The translations under genes and the position numbers were made by a program. Positions 6,321-12,798 of a DNA stretch of 12,798 bases are shown here, in pieces; position 1 is the stretch's first letter, and every line of letters starts with the position of its first letter. Below the pieces are notes generated by a model that ran no database searches, was not told the origin of the DNA, and worked only from the letters and a program-made list of their open reading frames with translations. Source of the DNA: Sulfurospirillum sp. UBA6810 (GTDB taxonomy: Bacteria > Campylobacterota > Campylobacteria > Campylobacterales > Sulfurospirillaceae); the NCBI GenBank assembly GCA_002469305.1, contig DKEY01000149.1, positions 15,923 to 28,720 of the forward strand, written 5' to 3'.

Positions 6321-7018
6321 GCACAAAACAGATTGTTTTAATTATCGAAGATGACAAGTCTATTGCCAAGATACTTAGTAGCGCTCTAGAAAAAGACTAT
6401 AAGCCTATCGTTGCCACAAATCTTGAAGATGCATTTAGAAAGCTTACAAGTTTTAATCCCCAAACAATTCTCTTAGACTTGGGTTTACCTGATGGTGATG
6501 GAAAAGAATTTATAAAAAAAATTCGCTCTTTTTATAACAGACCGATTATCGTTGTTTCTGCTAGATTTGATGAAAAAGAGATAGTTGCTTGTTTAGATTT
6601 AGGAGCAGATGACTATGTGACAAAGCCTTTTTCTATAAAACAGTTACAAGCTAGAATCCGTTCAACTTGTAGAAGATACAACAATCTTGCAACACCTCTT
6701 GAAAATAAAATTTTTTGTCAAGAATTATGCATAGATTTTGTGAACAGAGTAGTTCAAAAAGGTGACAAGCTTATCAAACTTACTCCCACAGAATACAATC
6801 TTTTACGTTTTTTTGTAACGCACCCAAATAAAGTGCTAACTCATCAAAACATCTTAAAAGAAGTTTGGGGAATAGGATATCAACATGAAATGCAATACCT
6901 AAGAACATACATCAACTCTTTGCGAAAAAAAATTGAAGATGATACTACAAGACCTCGCTATATCATCACAGAATCAAGTATAGGGTATCGTTTCTACTTT
7001 ACAGAGGAGGATTTCTAA
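6317..7018 (+). CDS. KdpE-like response regulator (OmpR/PhoB family)
   Basis: DNA-binding regulator of 233 residues. The receiver domain (about 5-120) has the acidic pocket Glu11-Asp12, the phosphate acceptor Asp54 in LLDLGLPDGDG, Ser81 and Lys103 in TKPF. The winged-helix domain (about 130-230) has LTPTEYNLL (155-163), the recognition segment YLRTYINSLRKKIE (194-207) and SIGYRF (221-226). The DLGLPDGDG form and the histidine-rich QHEMQYLRTYI approach to the recognition helix are KdpE-like rather than PhoB-like. It begins inside the kinase stop codon (ATGA, 6317-6320) and ends directly against the trkA ATG (TAAATG). Its likely target is this operon's own promoter near 5171, which is inference from the gene order. 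I give no symbol, because there is no kdpFABC here to name it after. Confidence 0.92.
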   Translation: MSTKQIVLIIEDDKSIAKILSSALEKDYKPIVATNLEDAFRKLTSFNPQTILLDLGLPDGDGKEFIKKIRSFYNRPIIVVSARFDEKEIVACLDLGADDYVTKPFSIKQLQARIRSTCRRYNNLATPLENKIFCQELCIDFVNRVVQKGDKLIKLTPTEYNLLRFFVTHPNKVLTHQNILKEVWGIGYQHEMQYLRTYINSLRKKIEDDTTRPRYIITESSIGYRFYFTEEDF

Positions 7019-8335
7019 ATGGATATTATCATAGCTGGTGTTGGGGGTGTGGGATTTAGACTTGCAAAAGCACTCAGTGTAGGTCACAATGTAATCGTTA
7101 TGGATAGAAATACTGATGCACTTGCCAAATTACAAGAGAGCATAGACGTACTCACACTAGGAGGGAATGTTGAAGACCCTAAGACCTATGAAGCATTGAT
7201 AGAAAAAACTTATGATCTTTTTATAGCTGTCACTGATAGTGATGAGATAAACATAATCTCTTCTTTAATTGCTGAAGAGAAAATCAAAGTAAGACAAAAA
7301 ATCATAAGACTAAGAAATGAATTCTTTGCTAGAAGTTCAATTGCACAAAAAGTAGGTATAACAGAAGCTGTTTTTCCTTTTGAACTTACAGCTCTCTCCA
7401 TAAAAGCACTTTTAGATTTTCCCAAAGCAAACAATGTCAAATCATTTTCTGGAACAAATTTAAAATTAATCTCGGTAAAAGCCTTTTTGGAAAATCCTAG
7501 TGAAAATATAAAAATTTCAGAGATAAGAAGTGAAAAAATATCTATCGTTGGCATAGATAGAGAGAAACATTTTTTTATTCCTAGTGGGAGCGATGAAATT
7601 TTACATAATGATATGGTTTATCTTTTTGGAAATGAAGAAGAGATCAAAAGACTCTGTTCTCTCATCAATAAAAATATGCCAAATATAATCAAAAATGTAG
7701 TTATTTTTGGAGCAGGAGCTTTAGGCATAGAAGTATCAAAAGTTCTTTCTAAAGAAAACATTGTAATAAAAATGATTGAAAAAGATATACAAAAATGCAA
7801 CCAAGCAGCTGAGATTTTACAAAAAGGTGTTACAGTCATCAATAGTAAATATGGAGATTCTCTCTTTTATGAAGAAGAAGGCTTAAAAAATGCAGATATG
7901 ATTATCACTACAAGTAGCAATGATGATGAAAACATAGTCAAATGCGTGGAAGCAAAAGAACACGGAGTCAAAAAGGTAGTTGCAATCAACAATGACATCA
8001 CTCACTATAACCTTATGCATTCTTTGGGAATGATGGTAGTTAGAGGTCCAAAAATCAATGCTTACTACTCTATTTTAGAGCTTATAGGTTCTAGTTCTAT
8101 CGTAAGAGAAAAACTCTTTTGTGGGGGATCTGCCATAGGTTTTATCAGAGAAGTTATTCCTTCAAATAGAGCAATAAAACCCATTGAGGGAGAGGATATT
8201 CTCTCGTTTATTATTTACAATGATGAACTCTATAGCTTTTCACACAGTTTTATTCCTCAAGAAAAGAGTATATTGATGTGCTTTTGTAGTAAAAATCATG
8301 AGCAAAGGTGTAGAAAGTGGATAAACAATCTATAA
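7019..8335 (+). CDS. trkA: Trk potassium uptake, NAD-binding peripheral subunit
   Basis: Cytoplasmic ring-forming subunit that gates TrkH in response to nucleotides. The 438 residues are a tandem of two RCK units, as in E. coli TrkA: the first Rossmann domain has GVGGVG (7-12) and the ribose-binding acid Asp29; the second has GAGALG (231-236) and Glu254. An RCK_C-like domain occupies about 140-216. A second, more divergent one is expected near the end, but the last 70 residues match it poorly by eye and end in a Cys-rich segment (MCFCSKNHEQRC). The ATG directly follows the regulator's TAA and has a strong GAGGAGG ribosome site inside the regulator's 3' end. Its 3' end overlaps trkH by 19 bases, consistent with balanced synthesis of the two subunits. 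Confidence 0.94.
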   Translation: MDIIIAGVGGVGFRLAKALSVGHNVIVMDRNTDALAKLQESIDVLTLGGNVEDPKTYEALIEKTYDLFIAVTDSDEINIISSLIAEEKIKVRQKIIRLRNEFFARSSIAQKVGITEAVFPFELTALSIKALLDFPKANNVKSFSGTNLKLISVKAFLENPSENIKISEIRSEKISIVGIDREKHFFIPSGSDEILHNDMVYLFGNEEEIKRLCSLINKNMPNIIKNVVIFGAGALGIEVSKVLSKENIVIKMIEKDIQKCNQAAEILQKGVTVINSKYGDSLFYEEEGLKNADMIITTSSNDDENIVKCVEAKEHGVKKVVAINNDITHYNLMHSLGMMVVRGPKINAYYSILELIGSSSIVREKLFCGGSAIGFIREVIPSNRAIKPIEGEDILSFIIYNDELYSFSHSFIPQEKSILMCFCSKNHEQRCRKWINNL

Positions 8336-9771
8336 AAAATATCCTTAAACTTCTTTCCACAGTAGGAATGGGTTTATCCATACTATTTTTACTTCCTATT
8401 TTTGTGGGAGCATATTATGAAGAGCATTATGTTGATTTTATAATGTTTGATACAAGCTTCTTTCTCATAAATTTTTTCTTCTATCTGCTTGTAAGAAATC
8501 ACAAAGTAGGACTTAGTATTAAAGAGGGTATTTTATCTGTAAATCTTATCTGGATTTTACTTGGAATTGCAGGGGGTATCCCTTTGTATATTTATACAGA
8601 TATTAGTGTAATGAAAGCTTTTTTTGAAGCAGTAAGTGGATTTACAACTACTGGCGCTACCATATATCAAGATATTGAAGCTCTACCAAATATGATTTTA
8701 ATGCATAGAAGCTTGATGCATTGGATAGGAGGTATGGGGATTATTGTCTTAAGTGTCGGGCTTTTATCTCTTATCAATCCAAATGGTTCCCTCACTCTTT
8801 TTAAAGCAGAATCCACTGGTATCAAACTTGAAAAAATAACTCCTAAGATAAAAGATACAGCAACGCAACTGTGGATTATATATCTTTTATTTACAGCAAC
8901 TTGTACTTTCTTACTCACTATTGAGGGGATGGGATTTTTTGATGCTATAAATCACGCTTTTTCTACTATTTCAACAGGAGGTTTTTCAACAAAGAACAGT
9001 TCTGTAGGCTATTTTGCTCAAGATCCTCTTATCTTATGGACTATCACATTTTTTATGATTATCTCGGGAATTAACTTTTTAGCACATCTAAAATTTATGA
9101 AAGGCGATACTATTGGTTACAAGACTGAAGAAGTTTTTTGGTATCTCATTATCTTTTGTTCCATCAGCATACTATTAACATTGAGTGCTATGCAAAAAAC
9201 TGATTTTGAATGGTTTGAAGCATTTACACACGCTAGCTTCAATGTAGCTTCACTCCTTACGACAACAGGCTTTGCATCGAGTGATTATGAGCTTTGGGGA
9301 CAGTTGTGTATAACACTCTTTTTCATTGTTATGCTCATTGGAGGAAATGCTGGTTCAACTTCTGGGGGAGTAAAAATTATAAGATTTGTTTTAGGTGCAA
9401 AAGTTGTAATAGCAGAGATAAAAAAGATACTCCATCCAAATGCCATCATAAATGTCTTTGTAAATCACAACATGCTTCCAACAAATGTTATCTCTGCCAC
9501 TTTTGGATTTTTCTTGTTATTTGTTTTTACAAATGCGATAGTTGTAGTTTACCTATATGCAAATGGCTATGATGCACTGAGCAGTATCTCTACTGCAATA
9601 GCTTGTATAGGAAATGTAGGACCAGGATTTGGTTTAGTAGGACCTGCCAAAAATTATGCATTTTTTCATGATACAGATTTGTTCGTTCTTTCTCTTGCTA
9701 TGATAATAGGAAGATTAGAAATCTATACTTTTTTTCTTGTTTTGATGCCAAGTTTTTGGAAAAAATTTTAG
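8317..9771 (+). CDS. trkH: Trk potassium uptake, membrane channel subunit
   Basis: Potassium-translocating membrane protein of the TrkH/KtrB/HKT superfamily, 484 residues, essentially the length of E. coli TrkH. The four pore repeats of the selectivity filter can be read in order: TTTGA (110-114), STGGF (219-223), TTTGF (315-319) and IGNVGPG (431-437), each with the conserved glycine. The intramembrane gating loop GGNAGSTSGG (342-351) is present, as is the C-terminal Arg in GRLEIYT (465-471). Helices fill the rest. The start is GTG at 8317, with AAAGGTG six bases upstream, inside trkA (19-base overlap). No downstream ATG gives a better N-terminus. The stop overlaps the convergent cca stop by four bases. 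With TrkA it forms a complete Trk system. Confidence 0.96.
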   Translation: MDKQSIKNILKLLSTVGMGLSILFLLPIFVGAYYEEHYVDFIMFDTSFFLINFFFYLLVRNHKVGLSIKEGILSVNLIWILLGIAGGIPLYIYTDISVMKAFFEAVSGFTTTGATIYQDIEALPNMILMHRSLMHWIGGMGIIVLSVGLLSLINPNGSLTLFKAESTGIKLEKITPKIKDTATQLWIIYLLFTATCTFLLTIEGMGFFDAINHAFSTISTGGFSTKNSSVGYFAQDPLILWTITFFMIISGINFLAHLKFMKGDTIGYKTEEVFWYLIIFCSISILLTLSAMQKTDFEWFEAFTHASFNVASLLTTTGFASSDYELWGQLCITLFFIVMLIGGNAGSTSGGVKIIRFVLGAKVVIAEIKKILHPNAIINVFVNHNMLPTNVISATFGFFLLFVFTNAIVVVYLYANGYDALSSISTAIACIGNVGPGFGLVGPAKNYAFFHDTDLFVLSLAMIIGRLEIYTFFLVLMPSFWKKF

Positions 9772-9788
9772 CTCTCTTTATAAGAGAG
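9760..9788 (-). terminator. Possible weak intrinsic terminator of the leu-cca transcript
   Basis: On the minus strand CTCTCTT and AAGAGAG (9788-9772) can form a 7-bp stem with a three-base loop inside the last codons of cca. Six bases later a run of six T follows (9765-9760). The distance to the T-run is longer than in strong terminators and the stem is AT-rich. On the plus strand the same hairpin after trkH has no T-run. Confidence 0.28.
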
Positions 9789-10889
9789 TATAGTCTTCAA
9801 GACTCTTCTTGTGTACTCTTTTTTTATCTCTTCTTTTTGATATCCATCTTTGATAACATCTTGGATATCAATGCCCCCAGTATAAATCTCTTCATAGATA
9901 TTTAACTTTTTTGCCATCTCTTTTATCCCATCTCTGTAATTACCTAGCCACTTTTTTATAGGCATGTGCATTGCTACATGTAAAAGTTCATTTTCACTTA
10001 GAAGTGAACTAAAAAAAGGCTGATACTTAAAAATAGTATAGTATCTATTTGGTACTTCTAAGTGCTTCAAAACAGCCTCATAACCAACACCTAAAACACC
10101 ACAAACGATATATATGAGATAGTACTCGCGTAACTCTTCTTCAAAGTGTGCATCTTCTAACTCTTTGGCTATCTTTTCTACCTGCTCTAAGCTTACATGT
10201 AAAGAAAAAATCTTTTCAAATAAGCCTAACTCATAAAGATAATACAATCCTACATGTAAGTATTTTGCCTTAAAAAGTTTTTCAAACTCCCAAAAAATTC
10301 TGTTTTTACTCAAATCATTTAAGTCGATATTTTGCATTACATGTAAGGTTTTTTTATCGATAGAAAAATCAAACCTCGCAGCAAATTGAACGGCTCTTAA
10401 AACTCTCAGGCTATCTTCTCTAAAGGCTTGCTCATCTATATGTTTTATAAGTTTCTTTTCTATGCACTCTACACCACCCCAAAAGTCATGTATATCATGA
10501 GTAAATATATTGACCATGATGGAGTTCATAGAAAAATCTCTTCTTTTTGAAGCCTCTTTTTCATCTTGAGTGAGCTTCACTTCAAAACCACTATGCCCTT
10601 GTGATATCTTGCGCTCAACTCTTGGCAATGCGATATCTAAGTCTTTGTACTTATAGACAAAAAAACTCTTCCCAACTCCAAGTGCCCCTATACTTTGCAT
10701 CAGCACATCAAAATCATCACTAGCTACATCATATACTTCTATATCTATATCTTTGATTGGATTTTGAAGGTATAAATCTCGCACAAACCCACCTACAAAA
10801 TAAGCTCTTTTTGTATAGGGTGAAAGTATCGAACTCATCTCATCTATCTGAGATTTTAAGTGCGGAGGAATTTCTCCTAGATTGATCAT
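9768..10889 (-). CDS. cca: CCA tRNA nucleotidyltransferase / poly(A) polymerase family (class II)
   Basis: Adds or repairs the 3'-terminal CCA of tRNAs. The 373 residues show the nucleotidyltransferase head with GGFVRD (33-38) and the catalytic pair Asp47/Asp49 in KDIDIEVYD, the RRDFSMNSI motif (116-124) that joins head and neck, and the EDSLRVLRAVQFAARF neck motif (158-173) shared by CCA-adding enzymes and bacterial poly(A) polymerases. No HD phosphohydrolase domain follows, unlike E. coli Cca. The sequence alone does not prove that it adds all three bases, but it is the expected single enzyme. The ATG overlaps the preceding gene's stop as ATGA (10886-10889), with an eight-A run directly at the junction and no good ribosome site, so coupling is likely. 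Confidence 0.93.
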   Translation of the reverse strand: MINLGEIPPHLKSQIDEMSSILSPYTKRAYFVGGFVRDLYLQNPIKDIDIEVYDVASDDFDVLMQSIGALGVGKSFFVYKYKDLDIALPRVERKISQGHSGFEVKLTQDEKEASKRRDFSMNSIMVNIFTHDIHDFWGGVECIEKKLIKHIDEQAFREDSLRVLRAVQFAARFDFSIDKKTLHVMQNIDLNDLSKNRIFWEFEKLFKAKYLHVGLYYLYELGLFEKIFSLHVSLEQVEKIAKELEDAHFEEELREYYLIYIVCGVLGVGYEAVLKHLEVPNRYYTIFKYQPFFSSLLSENELLHVAMHMPIKKWLGNYRDGIKEMAKKLNIYEEIYTGGIDIQDVIKDGYQKEEIKKEYTRRVLKTILSYKES

Positions 10890-11254
10890 TTTTTTTGTGA
10901 ATCCAACATCTCCAAGCGTTCATCTACAACAGCTAAAAGATACTCTAAAAAATTTAAAGTCAAATCAACCTTAGCTTCTATATTTTTATTATTTGGAGAT
11001 TGAAAGCCTTCAAATAGCACAAGAACTCTCTCTCTTAAGCTCTCACAAAAAGCTCGTTCATCACTTTTATTGGTCGGTTCGTATTTTTCTTCTTCTATTT
11101 GTGGTGCTGCAATAACTACTTCTTTGATCTCTTTTATCTCTTCTTCTATCAAAGGTTTAAGTGTTTGTTCCTTGAGTTGAGTCTCTTTTTCTATCTCTTT
11201 TACAGGTTCCTCAAGTTCTGCCAATGTAGAAAGTATCATATCTTTTAATTCCAT
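10886..11254 (-). CDS. CiaD-like domain protein (Campylobacterota family, function unknown here)
   Basis: A small, highly acidic protein of 122 residues. The N-terminal half is a Glu/Lys-rich, probably disordered or coiled region (about 10-55); the C-terminal half is a predicted helical domain with SLRERVLVLFEGFQ and LTLNFLEYLLAVVDERL. The position directly before cca matches, from memory, ciaD-cca in Campylobacter jejuni, where CiaD is described as a secreted invasion effector. In a probable free-living organism an invasion role is unlikely, and the ancestral role is unknown. I prefer ATG at 11254; an in-frame GTG at 11269 would add five residues but has its ribosome site too close. The start lies within the end of the TPR gene (10-base overlap). 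The CiaD link rests on synteny and remembered similarity, not on a search. Confidence 0.68.
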   Translation of the reverse strand: MELKDMILSTLAELEEPVKEIEKETQLKEQTLKPLIEEEIKEIKEVVIAAPQIEEEKYEPTNKSDERAFCESLRERVLVLFEGFQSPNNKNIEAKVDLTLNFLEYLLAVVDERLEMLDSQKK

Positions 11255-11493
11255 AGTTTTACAAGCCACCTTTCAAATTCTAAAAACTCAACATCACTAT
11301 CCATCTTTACAAAAAACTTCTTCATATCTTCATTGACTCCCAAGTATTTTTTTCTGATACCTGAGAGTCTTTTGATAGCTATTTTTACATCTTTATTGTT
11401 TGGATCCTCTTTTAGCAAATCTTTGTATATCTCCAATGCTTCATCTTTTAAACCTTGAAGTTCATATATGGATGCTAAAGTGAGGGTTTTCAT
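11245..11493 (-). CDS. Small TPR-repeat protein
   Basis: An 82-residue protein with no signal peptide. Residues 5-38 (ASIYELQGLKDEALEIYKDL and onward through LKEDPNN) read as one clear tetratricopeptide repeat, followed by a partial second helix pair (KDVKIAIKRLSGIRKK). The C-terminal 30 residues (EDMKKFFVKMDSDVEFLEFERWLVKLWN region) are amphipathic and rich in aromatic residues. This suggests a protein-protein adaptor; the partner is unknown, but overlap with the CiaD-like gene makes that product the first candidate. The ATG at 11493 has a strong AAAGGAG site. It begins 81 bases after leuB and may be co-transcribed with leu genes or have its own start. Confidence 0.75.
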   Translation of the reverse strand: MKTLTLASIYELQGLKDEALEIYKDLLKEDPNNKDVKIAIKRLSGIRKKYLGVNEDMKKFFVKMDSDVEFLEFERWLVKLWN

Positions 11494-11512
11494 ATTAATT
11501 TTCTCCTTTATA

Positions 11513-11529
11513 ACTTAGCAAAGCCAAGT
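11513..11529 (-). other. Small hairpin before the TPR gene
   Basis: On the minus strand the 17 bases from 11529 to 11513 fold into a 7-bp stem (ACTTGGC with GCTAAGT, one G-U pair) with a TTT loop. It ends a few bases before the AAAGGAG of the TPR gene. It has no T-run, so it is not a standard terminator. It could be an RNA processing or stability element at the leuB-TPR junction. The rest of the 81-base gap shows nothing clear. Confidence 0.3.
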
Positions 11530-11574
11530 CATAAATTCCTATCACTAAAGTACGAAACAAGTTTCTGTATTTCA

Positions 11575-12645
11575 TTATATTTTCGCTACGTAATCTGCTA
11601 TGATAGAGCCGATTTCATTTGTTGAACAAACCTCTTTTGCTCCTAAGGCAGATAAGTCTTTTGTTCTATATCCATCTTTGAGTACATTTTTAACTGCTTG
11701 TTCTATCTTGTCAGCTGCTTTTGTCTCACCAAGTGCAAAACGTAACATCATCGCCGCACTGAGTATCGTAGCGATTGGGTTTGAAATGCCCTGCCCTGCG
11801 ATATCAGGAGCTGAACCGTGTATAGGCTCAAACAAGCCTACTTTTCCACCAACTGAAGCTGATGCTAAAAGACCGATAGAACCACTAATCATACTTGCTT
11901 CATCACTTAAGATATCTCCAAAGATATTGCCTGTGAGTATTACGTCAAATTGTCTTGGATTTCTTATAAGTTGCATTGCTGCATTATCAACATACATATG
12001 AGAAAGTGTTACTTCAGGGTAGTCTTTAGCTACTTCTTCAACAACTTCTCTCCAAAGCTGGCTTACTTCAAGTACATTTGCTTTATCAACGGAACAGACA
12101 TTTTTACGTCTTTTCATAGCACTATCAAATGCGATAACCGCTATACGTCTTATCTCTTCTTTTGTGTAAACCATAGTGTTATAAGCACGATCAGGAGTTT
12201 TTTCTCTTGGTTCACCAAAGTAGATACCACCTGTTAACTCACGAACAACAAATAAATCCACACCTTTTAATACTTCTGGCTTTATAGTGCTTGCATTGAC
12301 TAACTCATCAAATACTTGTGTAGGTCTTAGGTTTGCAAATACGCCCAGTGCTTTTCTAAGTTTTAAAAGTCCACTTTCAGGACGAAGTTCTCTTGGAAGT
12401 TTGTCCCACTTTTCACCACCTATCGCACCAAAGAGTACAGCATCAGAGTTTAAACAACCCTCGATAGTTTCATCAGGAAGTGGTGTACCTTTTACATCAT
12501 AAGCAGAACCACCCATAAGATACTCATCATAGCTTAACTCAAACTCTTCTTTAGCACTTACAGCATCAAGGACTTTTACAGCTTCATCTATAATCTCAGG
12601 ACCAATTCCATCACCTCTGATAACAGCGATTTTATAACGTTTCAT
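11575..12645 (-). CDS. leuB: 3-Isopropylmalate dehydrogenase
   Basis: Oxidises and decarboxylates 3-isopropylmalate with NAD+, the third step of leucine synthesis. The 356 residues are full length. Substrate residues expected for the family are in place: Arg97 and Arg107 (LRKALGVFANLRP), Arg135 (VRELTGG), Tyr142, Lys188 (SVDKAN) and the metal-binding Asp220, Asp244 and Asp248 in the signature NIFGDILSDEAS (240-251). The NAD-binding GSAPDIAG (277-284) marks it as LeuB rather than isocitrate dehydrogenase. The ATG follows the leuD TAA without a gap (TAAATG), with AAAGG inside the leuD end. The cytoplasmic enzyme is part of a leu operon that continues to the right of the window. Confidence 0.97.
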   Translation of the reverse strand: MKRYKIAVIRGDGIGPEIIDEAVKVLDAVSAKEEFELSYDEYLMGGSAYDVKGTPLPDETIEGCLNSDAVLFGAIGGEKWDKLPRELRPESGLLKLRKALGVFANLRPTQVFDELVNASTIKPEVLKGVDLFVVRELTGGIYFGEPREKTPDRAYNTMVYTKEEIRRIAVIAFDSAMKRRKNVCSVDKANVLEVSQLWREVVEEVAKDYPEVTLSHMYVDNAAMQLIRNPRQFDVILTGNIFGDILSDEASMISGSIGLLASASVGGKVGLFEPIHGSAPDIAGQGISNPIATILSAAMMLRFALGETKAADKIEQAVKNVLKDGYRTKDLSALGAKEVCSTNEIGSIIADYVAKI

Positions 12646-12798
12646 TTATTGTACCTTTATCTCTTTTTTAGCATAGTTGATAAGTCCACCACAAGAGAGT
12701 AACTCTTGCATAAACTCTGGAATTGGAGAAAAATTATAAGAGTGTTTTGTATCTATATTTTCTATTTTGCCATTATCCATATCTATACTTATAGTGTC
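12646..12798 (-). CDS. leuD: 3-Isopropylmalate dehydratase small subunit, partial (C-terminal 50 residues)
   Basis: Only the C-terminal 50 residues are in the window; the gene enters from the right edge. The visible part has FSPIPEFMQELLSCGGLINY, the typical C-terminus of LeuD. With LeuC it would isomerise 2-isopropylmalate to 3-isopropylmalate, the step before LeuB. The TAA stop directly abuts the leuB ATG. Nothing can be said on the N-terminal part or the start. Confidence 0.88.
   Translation of the reverse strand, partial: DTISIDMDNGKIENIDTKHSYNFSPIPEFMQELLSCGGLINYAKKEIKVQ

Noticed and set aside
1..12798. tRNA, rRNA, insertion sequence, prophage, CRISPR array or defence system
   Set aside because: Reading both strands showed no cloverleaf-like segment, transposase, integrase, terminal repeats or regularly spaced repeats. 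Coding density and base composition are even along the window, which argues against a recent insertion.

Overview
The window is AT-rich, densely packed chromosomal DNA that looks like a free-living Campylobacterota (epsilonproteobacterium), most plausibly near Sulfurimonas, Sulfuricurvum or Arcobacter. This rests on base and codon usage, on promoters with a clear TATAAT -10 box and T-rich upstream DNA rather than a good -35 box, and on a CiaD-like gene placed directly before cca, an arrangement I recall from Campylobacter. The genus assignment is inference. I see no mobile element, CRISPR array, rRNA or tRNA gene.

Layout. (1) 1-215, minus: 5' part of a beta-carbonic anhydrase, divergent from (2) 321-2621, plus: a membrane-anchored diguanylate cyclase (Cache-like sensor, two PAS, GGDEF). 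(3) 5053-2608, minus: a tight operon purU - trmL - HI0933/YhiN-type flavoprotein, whose last gene overlaps the 3' end of the cyclase gene. (4) 5206-9771, plus: a five-gene operon made of an undescribed 32-residue membrane peptide, a shortened KdpD-like histidine kinase, a KdpE-like response regulator, trkA and trkH. All junctions abut or overlap. (5) 12798-9768, minus: leuD (C-terminal end only) - leuB - small TPR protein - CiaD-like protein - cca.

How the genes work together. Region 4 is the most interesting. A Kdp-type two-component pair, which in well-known bacteria controls the KdpFABC potassium ATPase, is here built into one transcript with the constitutive-type Trk potassium channel (TrkH) and its NAD-binding gating subunit (TrkA), and no kdpABC is present in the window. 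The kinase has kept only the four-helix membrane domain and the catalytic core, and it has no visible ribosome-binding site. The small TTG-initiated ORF just upstream carries the only good Shine-Dalgarno sequence at the head of the operon. Region 3 joins one-carbon metabolism (PurU) to two probable RNA-modifying enzymes. Region 5 ends leucine biosynthesis and continues into tRNA 3'-end maturation. The CiaD-like/cca junction carries a perfect A AAA AAA slippery heptamer followed at once by the stop codon.

Most of the window is ordinary housekeeping DNA. The findings worth checking are the small ORF, the Kdp-Trk operon logic, the degenerate kinase ATP box, the slippery junction and an over-represented TTACATGTA sequence.
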